Origin: Caballeronia turbans
Lineage (GTDB): Bacteria; Pseudomonadota; Gammaproteobacteria; Burkholderiales; Burkholderiaceae
Assembly: GCA_001544655.2 (NCBI GenBank)
Contig: FCOD02000026.1
Location: 18,473 to 82,472, forward strand
Direction of reading: 5' to 3'
DNA length: 64,000 bases
In this document: positions 10,656-17,832 of the stretch, in pieces
How positions within the stretch are numbered: the stretch's first letter is position 1
Layout of the letters: every line of letters begins with the position of its first letter
Notes under the pieces: generated by a model
Told to the model about the DNA's origin: nothing
Seen by the model: the letters and a program-made list of their open reading frames with translations, nothing else
Database searches by the model: none
Made by a program: the position numbers and the translations under genes

Positions 10656-11063
10656 TTACTTCACATGCACCTTGATCGACTGGCTCATTTCCGGCCCATA
10701 GGAACGGTGCGCGCCGTCGCCGAACTGCATCGTCAGCGTGTGATCGCCGGGCGGCAGCTTCACATCGGCTTCGGTCTGGCCCTTGCCGAAATGCAGCGAC
10801 GTATCGTTCGCCGGAATCACGGTGCCCTTCGGCAGCGGCTTGCTATCGATCAGCAGATGGTGATGGCCGGTGCCGTCGGTCATCGTGCCCGCCGGCGCGA
10901 TCGACATGCCATCGACGCCAAACCTCACGTGCACGGGGCTCGTGACGGTCGCGCCATCCTTCGGCTCGATGAAATAGACGCGCGCCTGCGCATGCGCCGC
11001 GCCGGCGTATTGCGCGAGCACGATCGCGCCCGTCAGCATCGCACCCAAGACCTTTTTGTTCAT
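10656..11063 (-). CDS. Periplasmic DUF4399 protein
   Basis: 135 residues with a signal peptide (MNKKVLGAMLTGAIVLAQYAGAAHAQ, cleaved after AHAQ). The mature part contains GTGHHHLLID and LPPGDHTLTMQFGDGAH, typical of the DUF4399 family of small secreted beta-sandwich proteins often called rod-shape-determining protein. The His cluster could bind a metal (inference). An in-frame ATG at 11075 is an alternative start. Confidence 0.8.
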   Translation of the reverse strand: MNKKVLGAMLTGAIVLAQYAGAAHAQARVYFIEPKDGATVTSPVHVRFGVDGMSIAPAGTMTDGTGHHHLLIDSKPLPKGTVIPANDTSLHFGKGQTEADVKLPPGDHTLTMQFGDGAHRSYGPEMSQSIKVHVK

Positions 11064-11312
11064 CGTTTTCTCCATGTTGTGAAACCGGTCGCTGGCGCGA
11101 AAGCGGCGCCGCAGACTCAAAAAGCATACACCGGGCTTTCGGATCGCCGTAATCGGGACCATCCTGTGGACGGTGCGATGCGGCGGGGCGTCGCGTTTCA
11201 CGGCCCGGGCCGGGGACGATCGCGCCGATTCCTGTAAGATGCCGGGTCGCCGCGCCGCGCATCGTCTTCGAGCGCACGCGTCCGTTTATTTCTTTCGAAT
11301 CAAGAGTCTGTC

Positions 11313-11495
11313 GTGAGCGAAGTCATCGAATTCAAGAGCTGGGTCTGCCTGATTTGCGGCTGGATCTATAACGAGGAAGAAGGTCTGCCGGACGAAGGCA
11401 TTCCCGCCGGCACCCGTTTCGACGACATTCCCGCCGACTGGCGCTGCCCGTTGTGCGACGTGGGCAAGGCCGACTTCGTCGTCGTCGAGTTCTGA
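11313..11495 (+). CDS. Rubredoxin
   Basis: 60 residues. The iron is held by two knuckles: CLICG (Cys12, Cys15) and CPLCD (Cys45, Cys48), with the usual aromatic and acidic surroundings. One-electron carrier, often partnered with an oxygenase or reductase not encoded nearby. Starts with GTG. Divergent from the DUF4399 gene. Confidence 0.93.
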   Translation: MSEVIEFKSWVCLICGWIYNEEEGLPDEGIPAGTRFDDIPADWRCPLCDVGKADFVVVEF

Positions 11496-11536
11496 TCCGG
11501 ATTGCCGCTTTTCAGGCGGCAGTTTCGTTACGTTTT

Positions 11537-12274
11537 TCACCGCGCCACCGCAATCAATTCGCGGCTCGTTTCGTCCACCGGCGCGCGATTCCAGTCGCCA
11601 TACCAGTCGATGCGCGCAAAACCCGCATCGCGCAAAAGGCGCGCGAGTTCGTCGAGCGTGCGAAAGCGCAGTTCGCTCGCGGCGCTCAGCGTGTCTTCGG
11701 GCGTCGACGCGTAGCGGCAGTATGTCGTGAACGCGGCGCGGCCTGTCGTCGACGGATCGGGTTGCGCATGCCGCTCCTGCCACACTTCCACGGTCGTTCC
11801 GTCCGGCGCTTCGACGCACCGCGATGAGCGCTCGCGCGTCCAGTCTTCCCACGCGCGCGCCGCCGGATTGCGGCTTTCGAACGCGATCGCGCCGCCTGGC
11901 CGGATTGCGCGGCGCGCGGCCCTGAGCGTGGCGAGCAACGCGGCATCGTCGAGAAACACTTGTGCGACGTGGCCCGTCATCACGAGCAGATCCGCCGCGC
12001 CGACGAACGGCAGCGCCGTCGCATCGCCTTCGATCCACGTCACCTCGTCGCCTTGCGGACGCGCTCGCGCGACACGCAGCATGTGCGCCGACGGATCGAT
12101 GCCCGTCACGCGATGCCCGCGCTTCGCCAGTTCGCAGGCGAGCAAGCCCGTGCCGCAGCCGAGATCGACGATATGTCCAGCCGGCTGCGCCAGGGCGAGA
12201 TAGAACGCCGTGTCGGGCGCGCATGGATTGAGGGCGTCGTAGAGCGCGACGAAGCGCGGATCGTCGTAGCGCAT
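11537..12274 (-). CDS. Class I SAM-dependent methyltransferase
   Basis: 245 residues. SAM-binding motif I is IVDLGCGTGLLACELA (near residues 35-50), then GIDPSAHML and IEGDATALPF, the standard methyltransferase fold order. Substrate unknown. The start overlaps the stop of the upstream DUF4239 gene by one base (TGATG), implying translational coupling. Confidence 0.87.
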   Translation of the reverse strand: MRYDDPRFVALYDALNPCAPDTAFYLALAQPAGHIVDLGCGTGLLACELAKRGHRVTGIDPSAHMLRVARARPQGDEVTWIEGDATALPFVGAADLLVMTGHVAQVFLDDAALLATLRAARRAIRPGGAIAFESRNPAARAWEDWTRERSSRCVEAPDGTTVEVWQERHAQPDPSTTGRAAFTTYCRYASTPEDTLSAASELRFRTLDELARLLRDAGFARIDWYGDWNRAPVDETSRELIAVAR

Positions 12275-13071
12275 CAGCGGCTCTGGTACCCGATCGCGTC
12301 GCGCATCGGCTGGCTGCCGATCATGATCGGGCCGGTGAATGGCGTATCGAGATCGAGGATCACGAGCACCGCCGATGCGATCGACAGCGCGCCGAGCATG
12401 ATCGTCACGAGCGAGAGCGCGTTGCGCGGCGCGATCAGCCCGAAGCACAGGAAGATGATGAGCAGCCAGCCGACGAGTATCCGGTCGAACGGATAGGAAA
12501 TCGATCCTTGCGCTTCCTCCACCAGCTTCCAGCGCAGCGCGATGAGTTGCTCGAAGCGCGCGGCGGCTTCGGCGGCAAGCTCGCGATGATACTCATCGTG
12601 CGGATGGAGCATGCGCACCTCGCGCTGGGCATTCCCCAATATCGCGCCGAATGTTTTGCTCGCGAGGCTGTCGGTCTTGGTCGACGGCTCGACGTTCGGA
12701 TAATCGCCGGGCGGTCGCGGCTCGTTCGGCCACGTGCTCGCGACCGCCGCCGCCGTGTACGAGCGCAGGAGCTCGCGCGCGTGATCGAGATCGGCGCCGT
12801 AATCGCGCATGGCGCGATCGAGTTCGATGATCGAGGTCGCGTAGCTGCGCATGTCGCTGTTCGTGCTGTCGAAGACCGTTTTCGCCGATGCGGTCAGAAG
12901 GCCGAGCACGAGCGCCGCGAACGTGACCAGCATGCCGACGAGCAACTGGACGAGTTGCACCGTCTCCTGCGCCTTGTGTTCTTCGGGCAGAAGCGGCCGC
13001 ACGATCGCGCCGAGGCCCGTGCTGGCCAATAAGAGAATGAAGACGAGCACCGCGGATTGGATTTCCGTCAT
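12274..13071 (-). CDS. DUF4239 (bestrophin-like) membrane protein
   Basis: 265 residues. Two hydrophobic helices at the N terminus (IQSAVLVFILLLASTGLGAIV and LLVGMLVTFAALVLGLLTASA) and two at the C terminus flank a soluble helical middle, the pattern of DUF4239 proteins. Function not established. Forms an operon with the methyltransferase. This is the last chromosomal gene before the integrated element. Confidence 0.8.
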   Translation of the reverse strand: MTEIQSAVLVFILLLASTGLGAIVRPLLPEEHKAQETVQLVQLLVGMLVTFAALVLGLLTASAKTVFDSTNSDMRSYATSIIELDRAMRDYGADLDHARELLRSYTAAAVASTWPNEPRPPGDYPNVEPSTKTDSLASKTFGAILGNAQREVRMLHPHDEYHRELAAEAAARFEQLIALRWKLVEEAQGSISYPFDRILVGWLLIIFLCFGLIAPRNALSLVTIMLGALSIASAVLVILDLDTPFTGPIMIGSQPMRDAIGYQSR

Positions 13072-13235
13072 GAGCGCGCGAGCCGTGATGGCGTGACCGG
13101 AGTGGTCGCATTATCGGCGGGAAAGCGCTCGCGGTCCAATGCGCACCGGATCAGGAAGAGCGCGGCAGCGAGGCGGCGACGAAATCAGGCGAGCGAACGA
13201 GCGAGAAGAAGACCGCGAGGGCGGCGTGTGGGATC

Positions 13236-13252
13236 GTGGTCCCCCCGGCAGG
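13236..13252. repeat. Left attachment core (attL side)
   Basis: Direct repeat of the tRNA-Arg 3' end, identical over 17 bases to 26243-26259. The bases to its right differ from the tRNA, as expected for the element side of the junction. Confidence 0.85.
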
Positions 13253-13369
13253 CTTCGATTGCCGAAATTCCGGGGAGTTTGTCCAAGCGACGCATGGCGC
13301 TGAAACCTAATCGTATCAAGCCTCCGCGCCCTAGAGCAAGTCACGCATCAAGGCTCCCGTCCCTATGCC

Positions 13370-13402
13370 TGTAGTACCTGCGGTAATTTGTTTGTAGTAC
13401 CC
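13370..13402. promoter_or_regulatory. Candidate integrase arm-type sites, left end
   Basis: Two direct copies of TGTAGTACC (13370-13378 and 13393-13401) about 120 bases inside the left core. The same word recurs at the right end (26164 and 26176), a pattern typical of tyrosine-integrase arm sites. Confidence 0.55.
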
Positions 13403-13481
13403 GAATTGCAGGGGCCGCCCTAGCTTCTGGGCCGTGCCTGCGCCCATTCGATGTGACAGGTAAGACTGTGCGGCCTCTGCA

Positions 13482-13949
13482 CTACCGCACCAAGAAAGTG
13501 CCATCAGGATCAGCGGCGAACCCCGCGCCTTCCAGGTGAATTAGTTGGACCTCGAGCAAGTACAGCGTTACGCCGCCGCCGAAGCCCCTATACGCTTCAG
13601 CCTTCCCGCTCACGCGCAAGATTGATCCGCTGCCTATATCCAGATCCTGAAGCACGTCCGTACCGATCAGGTTGGACCGCGCGTCATACACGTTTGGCCG
13701 TGTGTGGCTCCTGAACTTGAGGGTCACTGTTCCGTCCGCATTTTGAACGCTGGGCGTATGCAGGGTCTCGCCGTTTTGTAGTCCTAGCACGCTAGTCCCT
13801 TCCTTCCGGCATGCTTCGAATATCGGCGCAGCTTCAGCAGCGTTCAGCGTGAGGTCCACCCTGTAAGTACCCTTGGGATCGAACCTGGTATCGGGGGTCG
13901 CCAGGCAGACCACGCCTGCTATGCCTTTCGGCGTCTTGAACTGGATCAT
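13482..13949 (-). CDS. T7 gp2.5-like single-stranded DNA-binding protein
   Basis: 155 residues. From memory of T7 gp2.5, the order of features agrees: PDTRFDPKGTYRVDLTL early (T7 has PRGVYKVDLTI), NADGTVTLKF in the middle (T7 NGDGTTTFKF), a GSGSILRVSG strand, then GGVTLYLLEVQLIHLEG near the end. This is the OB-fold ssDNA-binding and annealing protein of T7-type phages. It lacks the long acidic C-terminal tail that T7 gp2.5 uses to contact polymerase and helicase: it ends in ADPDGTFLVR. Points outward toward the left junction, opposite to most element genes. Confidence 0.72.
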   Translation of the reverse strand: MIQFKTPKGIAGVVCLATPDTRFDPKGTYRVDLTLNAAEAAPIFEACRKEGTSVLGLQNGETLHTPSVQNADGTVTLKFRSHTRPNVYDARSNLIGTDVLQDLDIGSGSILRVSGKAEAYRGFGGGVTLYLLEVQLIHLEGAGFAADPDGTFLVR

Positions 13950-14322
13950 CGGTATCTCAGGACCTCACAGATAGTCGCGGAGAAAGGGAGCGCCTTCTGA
14001 CCAAAATGGTACAGCGGGGCGCGGCCCTACCGGGGGTCATCTCTTCGGAAAATGGCACCCCCTGTTTCTGCGAGATCCCGGGGGTGGAGGGGGTCTTTCC
14101 TTTCGAACTTTCCGAATTTCTGGCGGGCGACTCCCCTGCACAATCTGCAACAACAATAACAACGCGAGAGCCTTTACCGGCTTTTTTGAAGCACTCGAAA
14201 ATGTGGTATAGGGGGTACCTTGAAAAACCGGAACCGAGATAAATTCCGACGAAACACGCGCGGGCCACAACGCGCCGCCACGACAAAACCTCAGATACAA
14301 AACGAGAACGAAGGGGAAAGCA
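13950..14322. other. Intergenic region of the element
   Basis: 373 bases separating divergent genes, so promoters for both the ssDNA-binding protein and the rightward cluster should lie here. TATAGG at about 14212 preceded by a TTGAA-like box is a weak sigma-70 candidate for the rightward genes. A good ribosome site (GAAGGGGAAAG) precedes 14323. No coding frame is convincing. Confidence 0.4.
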
Positions 14323-14736
14323 ATGGGAGCAGCACGCGGGGGCAGTTTCGAACGGCGTGAGCCGACCTTGGGCCATACGGACCTCGCCACCTTCGCACGG
14401 CGCAGCGACGAGAGCACTATCCAGTCTGATGCCGTCTATCAGTGGCGACAGGACTTCGAGGAGCGGCGGCAGCTTGAGACCCGCGCAGCGTATGTCAAGC
14501 TCGGGCTTTGGCTCCTTGCGTGGTTCGGCATGGTGTACCTCTGCCAGCAAGGGGCGCAGGCGCTCCAGCCGCGCAACCCGGACAGTTTCATGTACTTCTT
14601 CGCGGCGATAGGAACCGCTGCGATGCTGCTCATCACCTTATGGCGAACGGTATGGCGGCTGATGTGGTGGTTCATCGGACTGTTGATGGTGCTTGCAGCC
14701 ATCAAGGGCGCGTTCCTGATCGTGTTCACCCGTTGA
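14323..14736 (+). CDS. Membrane protein with three predicted helices, unknown
   Basis: 137 residues. A charged soluble N terminus of about 60 residues is followed by hydrophobic segments LGLWLLAWFGMVYLC, FMYFFAAIGTAAMLLITLW and WWFIGLLMVLAAIKGAFLIVF. Strong ribosome site just upstream. The HEPN-like gene follows after 24 bases, so the two are probably expressed together. No family recognised. Confidence 0.65.
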   Translation: MGAARGGSFERREPTLGHTDLATFARRSDESTIQSDAVYQWRQDFEERRQLETRAAYVKLGLWLLAWFGMVYLCQQGAQALQPRNPDSFMYFFAAIGTAAMLLITLWRTVWRLMWWFIGLLMVLAAIKGAFLIVFTR

Positions 14737-14760
14737 GTTGCCCACGGACAGCCCACAATA

Positions 14761-15231
14761 ATGGCCGAAGAACCCCAATACTTGGAAACCTTGCGCAGCG
14801 AGCTTTGCCATGCACTTGGCGAGGCCGTGTGGGCATTTTCTATGATCGAACGTCTCACCTATCAGTACATGAAGGCGTTGTCTTCCGAACCATTGCACGA
14901 ACTGATGGCGGGCCAAGCCTTCAGTGCGCGTCTCAGGCTTATCACCCGATTAGTCGACCGGCTCCAAGGACAGGAAGCGGAGAAGGCATACGCCCTCAAG
15001 TATCTGAAACGTGCCGAGAAGTTGGCAAAGACGAGGAACACAGTAGCTCACAATCCTTGGCAGATTTGGGTCGATCTCGACGCTGAGCAATTCAGAAGCG
15101 CCATCCGCAGATTCGACGACGACGAGTCAGGCCTCAGCATAGCCGAAGTGCGCAGCTTTGCGGCGGACGCGCAGGAGGCTGCGTCTGGACTTGAGGTTGC
15201 CCTCGGAAATCTCCGATTCCCTGGCCCGTAG
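14761..15231 (+). CDS. HEPN-like helical protein
   Basis: 156 residues, all predicted helix. Contains TRNTVAHNPW, which fits the R-x4-H catalytic motif of HEPN ribonucleases (Arg92, His97) preceded by long helices as in that fold. HEPN proteins commonly serve in toxin-antitoxin or abortive-infection systems. It follows a membrane-protein gene by 24 bases. The family assignment rests on the motif and helix pattern only; a non-catalytic HEPN-like role is possible. Confidence 0.55.
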   Translation: MAEEPQYLETLRSELCHALGEAVWAFSMIERLTYQYMKALSSEPLHELMAGQAFSARLRLITRLVDRLQGQEAEKAYALKYLKRAEKLAKTRNTVAHNPWQIWVDLDAEQFRSAIRRFDDDESGLSIAEVRSFAADAQEAASGLEVALGNLRFPGP

Positions 15232-15366
15232 GCTGCCGTCCCTGTCTTGGCGATAGCGGCACGACCGGGTGTGAGGAACGGAGAACACACCGCGAACGGC
15301 TCAAGTTTTGCAATGCCCTGCCGTTTACGAGTCCGTAGCCCCTCAAGCCATCAACCATCGCACAAC

Positions 15367-15639
15367 ATGAAGAAAAATCTCATCATCCTCGCAGCATCCG
15401 CACTCGCCGCTTGTGGGGGGCCTCAAGTGACGTCAATTCAAGGGCCATCAGGCGGCACCGAGTATTTAGTAGATTGCGGTCACCACGGGTTCGATGGAGG
15501 CGACTGGGCGCAGTGCTACTCGGAGGCGGCGAAGGTCTGTCCGACGGGGTATGCGATCCGTGACAAGAACATGGAGGCCGGACCGGTCTTCGCCAATTCA
15601 GGTGCGAAACGCACCCTGCTGGTGGCGTGCAAAGGTTGA
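15367..15639 (+). CDS. Small lipoprotein
   Basis: 90 residues with a lipoprotein signal MKKNLIILAASALAACGG (lipobox LAAC). The mature part contains DCGHHGFDGGDWAQCYSEAAKVCPTGYAI, which with its paired cysteines resembles small outer-membrane lipoproteins of unknown function common in Burkholderiaceae. First of three closely spaced exported or membrane genes. Confidence 0.7.
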   Translation: MKKNLIILAASALAACGGPQVTSIQGPSGGTEYLVDCGHHGFDGGDWAQCYSEAAKVCPTGYAIRDKNMEAGPVFANSGAKRTLLVACKG

Positions 15640-15653
15640 ATGCAGCAACCGAA

Positions 15654-15812
15654 ATGAAAAATTGGTACAAGAGCATTACGCGCGGCCAGAAGATCTTCCT
15701 CTACGTGCTGTCGTCAGTGTTGGTACTGGTCTACGCCGTAGGACTCGTCCCGCTGCTTTTGCTGATCTACCTTGAACTCGGCAACTCGAGCAACTCCAAA
15801 GTGACTGAATAG
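15654..15812 (+). CDS. Small single-helix membrane protein
   Basis: 52 residues with one long hydrophobic helix (KIFLYVLSSVLVLVYAVGLV). ATG at 15654 is preferred; an upstream GTG at 15627 would overlap the lipoprotein end. Followed one base later by the next start. Function unknown. Confidence 0.5.
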   Translation: MKNWYKSITRGQKIFLYVLSSVLVLVYAVGLVPLLLLIYLELGNSSNSKVTE

Positions 15813-15813
15813 C

Positions 15814-16200
15814 ATGAAGCGCAGCATTCTCTGGCTGCTGGTGATGTCGACATCCAGCGTGTCCTTTGCGCAGACTACCCCTCTGCTACTCTTCGGCGGT
15901 CGTGACCATAATGTCTTCCTTGGATGCTTGAACTGCTCCCAGTACGACAGCAACTCCGTACAGAATGAGTACGGCTCGCACGGTTCCCCATACTCTTCCG
16001 AAAGCATTTTTAACCACTACAGCGACTATGGGTCGGCCTATTCGAGCGACAGTCCCTGTAACCACTACGCTGACAACCCACCGGTCATCGTTGACCAGAG
16101 CGGCGCGTTCTATGGACGGCTCACGTTGAATCAATATCATCCGCAAGCTAATAAAAACGAGCAACTCGCGGCATGGCTGGAGCGCGAAGTGTGCGATTAA
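15814..16200 (+). CDS. Secreted repeat-containing protein, unknown function
   Basis: 128 residues: signal peptide (cleavage near SVSFAQ), then FLGCLNCSQYDSNSVQNEYG and repeated SPYSSESIFNHYSDYGS / SAYSSDSPCNHYAD units, then PVIVDQSGAFYGRLTLN. This Cys-, Tyr- and Ser-rich pattern is a recurrent conserved hypothetical in proteobacteria, often carried as cargo on mobile elements. Starts directly after the small membrane gene. Confidence 0.7.
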   Translation: MKRSILWLLVMSTSSVSFAQTTPLLLFGGRDHNVFLGCLNCSQYDSNSVQNEYGSHGSPYSSESIFNHYSDYGSAYSSDSPCNHYADNPPVIVDQSGAFYGRLTLNQYHPQANKNEQLAAWLEREVCD

Positions 16201-16251
16201 AAGGAGCCGTTTCCTTTCCGCTGCTCCCATGAAGCGACGTCGCCGACAGCT

Positions 16252-16363
16252 TGTCAAAAGTAGTAAGTCCTGACAGCCCCTGTGGACACCATGCAACACC
16301 CCTGTCAAATGTCCTGTTGACGAATTACGACGATACTGTCATTATTCGATCCAACATATGACA
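16252..16363. promoter_or_regulatory. Candidate resolvase recombination site (res-like)
   Basis: Just before the serine recombinase are inverted-repeat units with TGTC...GACA ends: 16252-16275 (TGTCA...TGACA) and 16337-16363 (TGTCAT...ATGACA, 27 bases), plus a degenerate one at 16303-16321. Tn3-family res subsites have the same end words and similar lengths (from memory). A sigma-70-like pair TTGACG (16317) / CATTAT with 17 bases between overlaps the region, so the enzyme could repress its own gene. Confidence 0.5.
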
Positions 16364-16382
16364 AGGCCTGACGGGGGCAACC

Positions 16383-16970
16383 ATGGCACGTATCGCTTAC
16401 TACAGGGTCTCGACAAGAGACCAATCGATCGAATCCCAACGAGCCGCAATGGGCGGTGGATTTGACAAGGAATTCTCCGACCAGGGCATTAGTGGGACCG
16501 TTCTGGCCATGGACCGCCCTGGCTTCAAGTCTTGCGCCGACTACCTCCGCGAAGGCGACACCCTCCAGGTTTATGCGGTTGACCGCCTAGGCCGCGACTC
16601 CATCGACGTCCAGACCACTGTGCGCGACCTCCGCGCTAAGGGCGTGATCGTTGACGTCCACGGCCTTGGTCCGATCGTCGGAGACGCTGGCGAGCTAATC
16701 CTGGCCCTTCTCGCCCAAGTCGCGCAGATGGAGCGGAACCGGATCGCTTCCCGCACCGATGCCGGTCGCGAGCTTGCCAAGCAATCCCTTGCAGCCACTG
16801 GGAAGACCCACCGAGGCAAGGCGAGTCTTGGTCGACCGGTTCAGCATGATGCTGCCGCAATCGCCGCGTGGTCCTGGGAGAACGGCAGCATAACCAAGGC
16901 TGCGGAACATTTCGGCGTGAGCGAAGCGACCGTTAGCAGAGCACGCAGGGCTTTCCCCAAGGCCGCGTAA
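16383..16970 (+). CDS. Small serine recombinase (resolvase/invertase)
   Basis: 195 residues. N-terminal catalytic domain starts ARIAYYRVSTRDQSIESQ with the nucleophile at Ser10; the conserved VDRLGRDSID segment follows near residue 68-77, and a C-terminal Hin-like helix-turn-helix (SITKAAEHFGVSEATVSRARRAF). Length and order match resolvases and invertases, not large serine integrases. Likely role: resolving dimers of the element or inverting a segment; the res-like repeats upstream favour resolution. Confidence 0.9.
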   Translation: MARIAYYRVSTRDQSIESQRAAMGGGFDKEFSDQGISGTVLAMDRPGFKSCADYLREGDTLQVYAVDRLGRDSIDVQTTVRDLRAKGVIVDVHGLGPIVGDAGELILALLAQVAQMERNRIASRTDAGRELAKQSLAATGKTHRGKASLGRPVQHDAAAIAAWSWENGSITKAAEHFGVSEATVSRARRAFPKAA

Positions 16971-17099
16971 GGCCAGCAAGGGACCGCTAAGGCCTGGCGG
17001 ATCCTAAACAAACACTTCAGAAAAACGGCAGACAGCCGATAGCCAACCCAACACGCGCCGCCACGCCTCCGAGCGGTCGCCATACGAGGAAGCAGGGAA

Positions 17100-17255
17100 A
17101 TGCAAAACCAAGTACCGAAGGAGACCAGCAACAACGCGGTTGTGTACGTGATCGACCAGGGCAGCGGATGGGAGCAGAATGAAGACGTGGTCTGGGTCAT
17201 CGACGCGGGCAACGAGGCCGAATGGGAGAACCAGGTGCCGTACATCCTAAGCTGA
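17100..17255 (+). CDS. Small acidic protein, unknown
   Basis: 51 residues, with a ribosome site (GAGGAAGCAGGGAA) directly before the ATG. Contains two similar strands, NNAVVYVIDQGSGWEQNED and VVWVIDAGNEAEWENQ, suggesting a small beta hairpin repeat. Acidic overall. Lies between the recombinase and the promoter-like array; no family recognised. Small acidic phage proteins often act as inhibitors or DNA mimics, but nothing here proves that. Confidence 0.5.
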   Translation: MQNQVPKETSNNAVVYVIDQGSGWEQNEDVVWVIDAGNEAEWENQVPYILS

Positions 17256-17395
17256 CAGGCACCGAAGCACCCAGCCCTGCGCCGTCAACCATTAGGACTA
17301 GAAATAAATGGTTGCCGTGGTATCCGCGCGACACTTTTCGACGAGCGCAGGGAGAATCTTGACTTTCTTTGGGGTCGCTTGGGGCAAGGCCGCCG

Positions 17396-17422
17396 AATTA
17401 GTGCGCACGTAAGAAAGGGAGG
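17396..17422 (+). promoter_or_regulatory. SP6/T7-like phage promoter candidate 1
   Basis: AATTAGTGCGCACGTAAG followed by AAAGGGAGG. Aligns base for base with candidate 6 (20 of 27 identical). Upstream AT box, CGCAC recognition core, TA-rich melting box, then an A/G-rich initial transcribed region. Confidence 0.55.
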
Positions 17423-17427
17423 CCGTG

Positions 17428-17454
17428 AATTGGTCGACACTTAAAGAGAGACGG
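17428..17454 (+). promoter_or_regulatory. SP6/T7-like phage promoter candidate 2
   Basis: AATTGGTCGACACTTAAAG followed by AGAGACGG. Resembles the SP6 pattern GG-T-GACAC-TATAG with one inserted base. Confidence 0.55.
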
Positions 17455-17461
17455 CCTCGCG

Positions 17462-17484
17462 ATTTACCCACCCCTATAGAAGCA
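17462..17484 (+). promoter_or_regulatory. SP6/T7-like phage promoter candidate 3
   Basis: ATTTA, seven bases, then CTATAGAAG: the two ends and the spacing equal those of the SP6 promoter (ATTTAGGTGACACTATAG) although the middle differs. Confidence 0.6.
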
Positions 17485-17500
17485 ACACCCACGGATTCGG

Positions 17501-17528
17501 ATTAGTCGACACCCCTAGAGAAAGCAGG
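17501..17528 (+). promoter_or_regulatory. SP6/T7-like phage promoter candidate 4
   Basis: ATTAGTCGACACCCCTAG followed by AGAAAGCAGG. Shares GTCGACAC with candidates 2 and 6 and CACCCCTA with candidate 3. Confidence 0.5.
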
Positions 17529-17536
17529 GCAATCGG

Positions 17537-17560
17537 ATTTAGGCCGTACTATAGAAAGCA
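17537..17560 (+). promoter_or_regulatory. SP6/T7-like phage promoter candidate 5
   Basis: ATTTAGG, four bases, then ACTATAGAA: identical to the SP6 promoter except for four central bases. Best single match of the six. Confidence 0.65.
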
Positions 17561-17581
17561 CACCGCCTCCCAGGGCATCGC

Positions 17582-17607
17582 ATAAGTCGACACGTACGAA
17601 AGAAAGG
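17582..17607 (+). promoter_or_regulatory. SP6/T7-like phage promoter candidate 6
   Basis: ATAAGTCGACACGTACG followed by AAAGAAAGG. The copy nearest the zinc-finger and nuclease genes, 225 bases upstream. Confidence 0.55.
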
Positions 17608-17832
17608 CCGCTGTACAACACTACACCGCATAGCCCCACGCATCACCGCACCACCCTTCCGCAACACCGTTTTTGCCGTCCCCGGCCGCATCAGGCCACC
17701 AACCCCTTAGACGCACCTCGCCAGCCCGTTCTAGGCCCTCATAGAGACCTTGGCGGCAGCAGTCGCGCGCCCGCAACCAGCCCGCAACGCATCACCTTAT
17801 TTTTGCTGAAACTGACACGTTAAGGAATCCAA

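Larger units (their letters stand above)
17256..17832. other. Long noncoding region with hairpin and promoter-like array
   Basis: 577 bases without a gene. The left part has an eight-base perfect inverted repeat CAACCATT (17286-17293) / AATGGTTG (17307-17314). The centre (17396-17607) holds six tandem SP6/T7-like promoter sequences. The rest, to the zinc-finger gene, is C-rich and otherwise featureless, with one weaker look-alike near 17729 (TAGGCCCTCATAGAG). Confidence 0.6.

Noticed and set aside
17396-17607. Iteron-type replication origin
   Set aside because: Regular spacing fits iterons, but the units vary in the middle and keep TATAGAA-type ends as in phage promoters. No replication initiator gene was seen. 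Kept as an alternative only.
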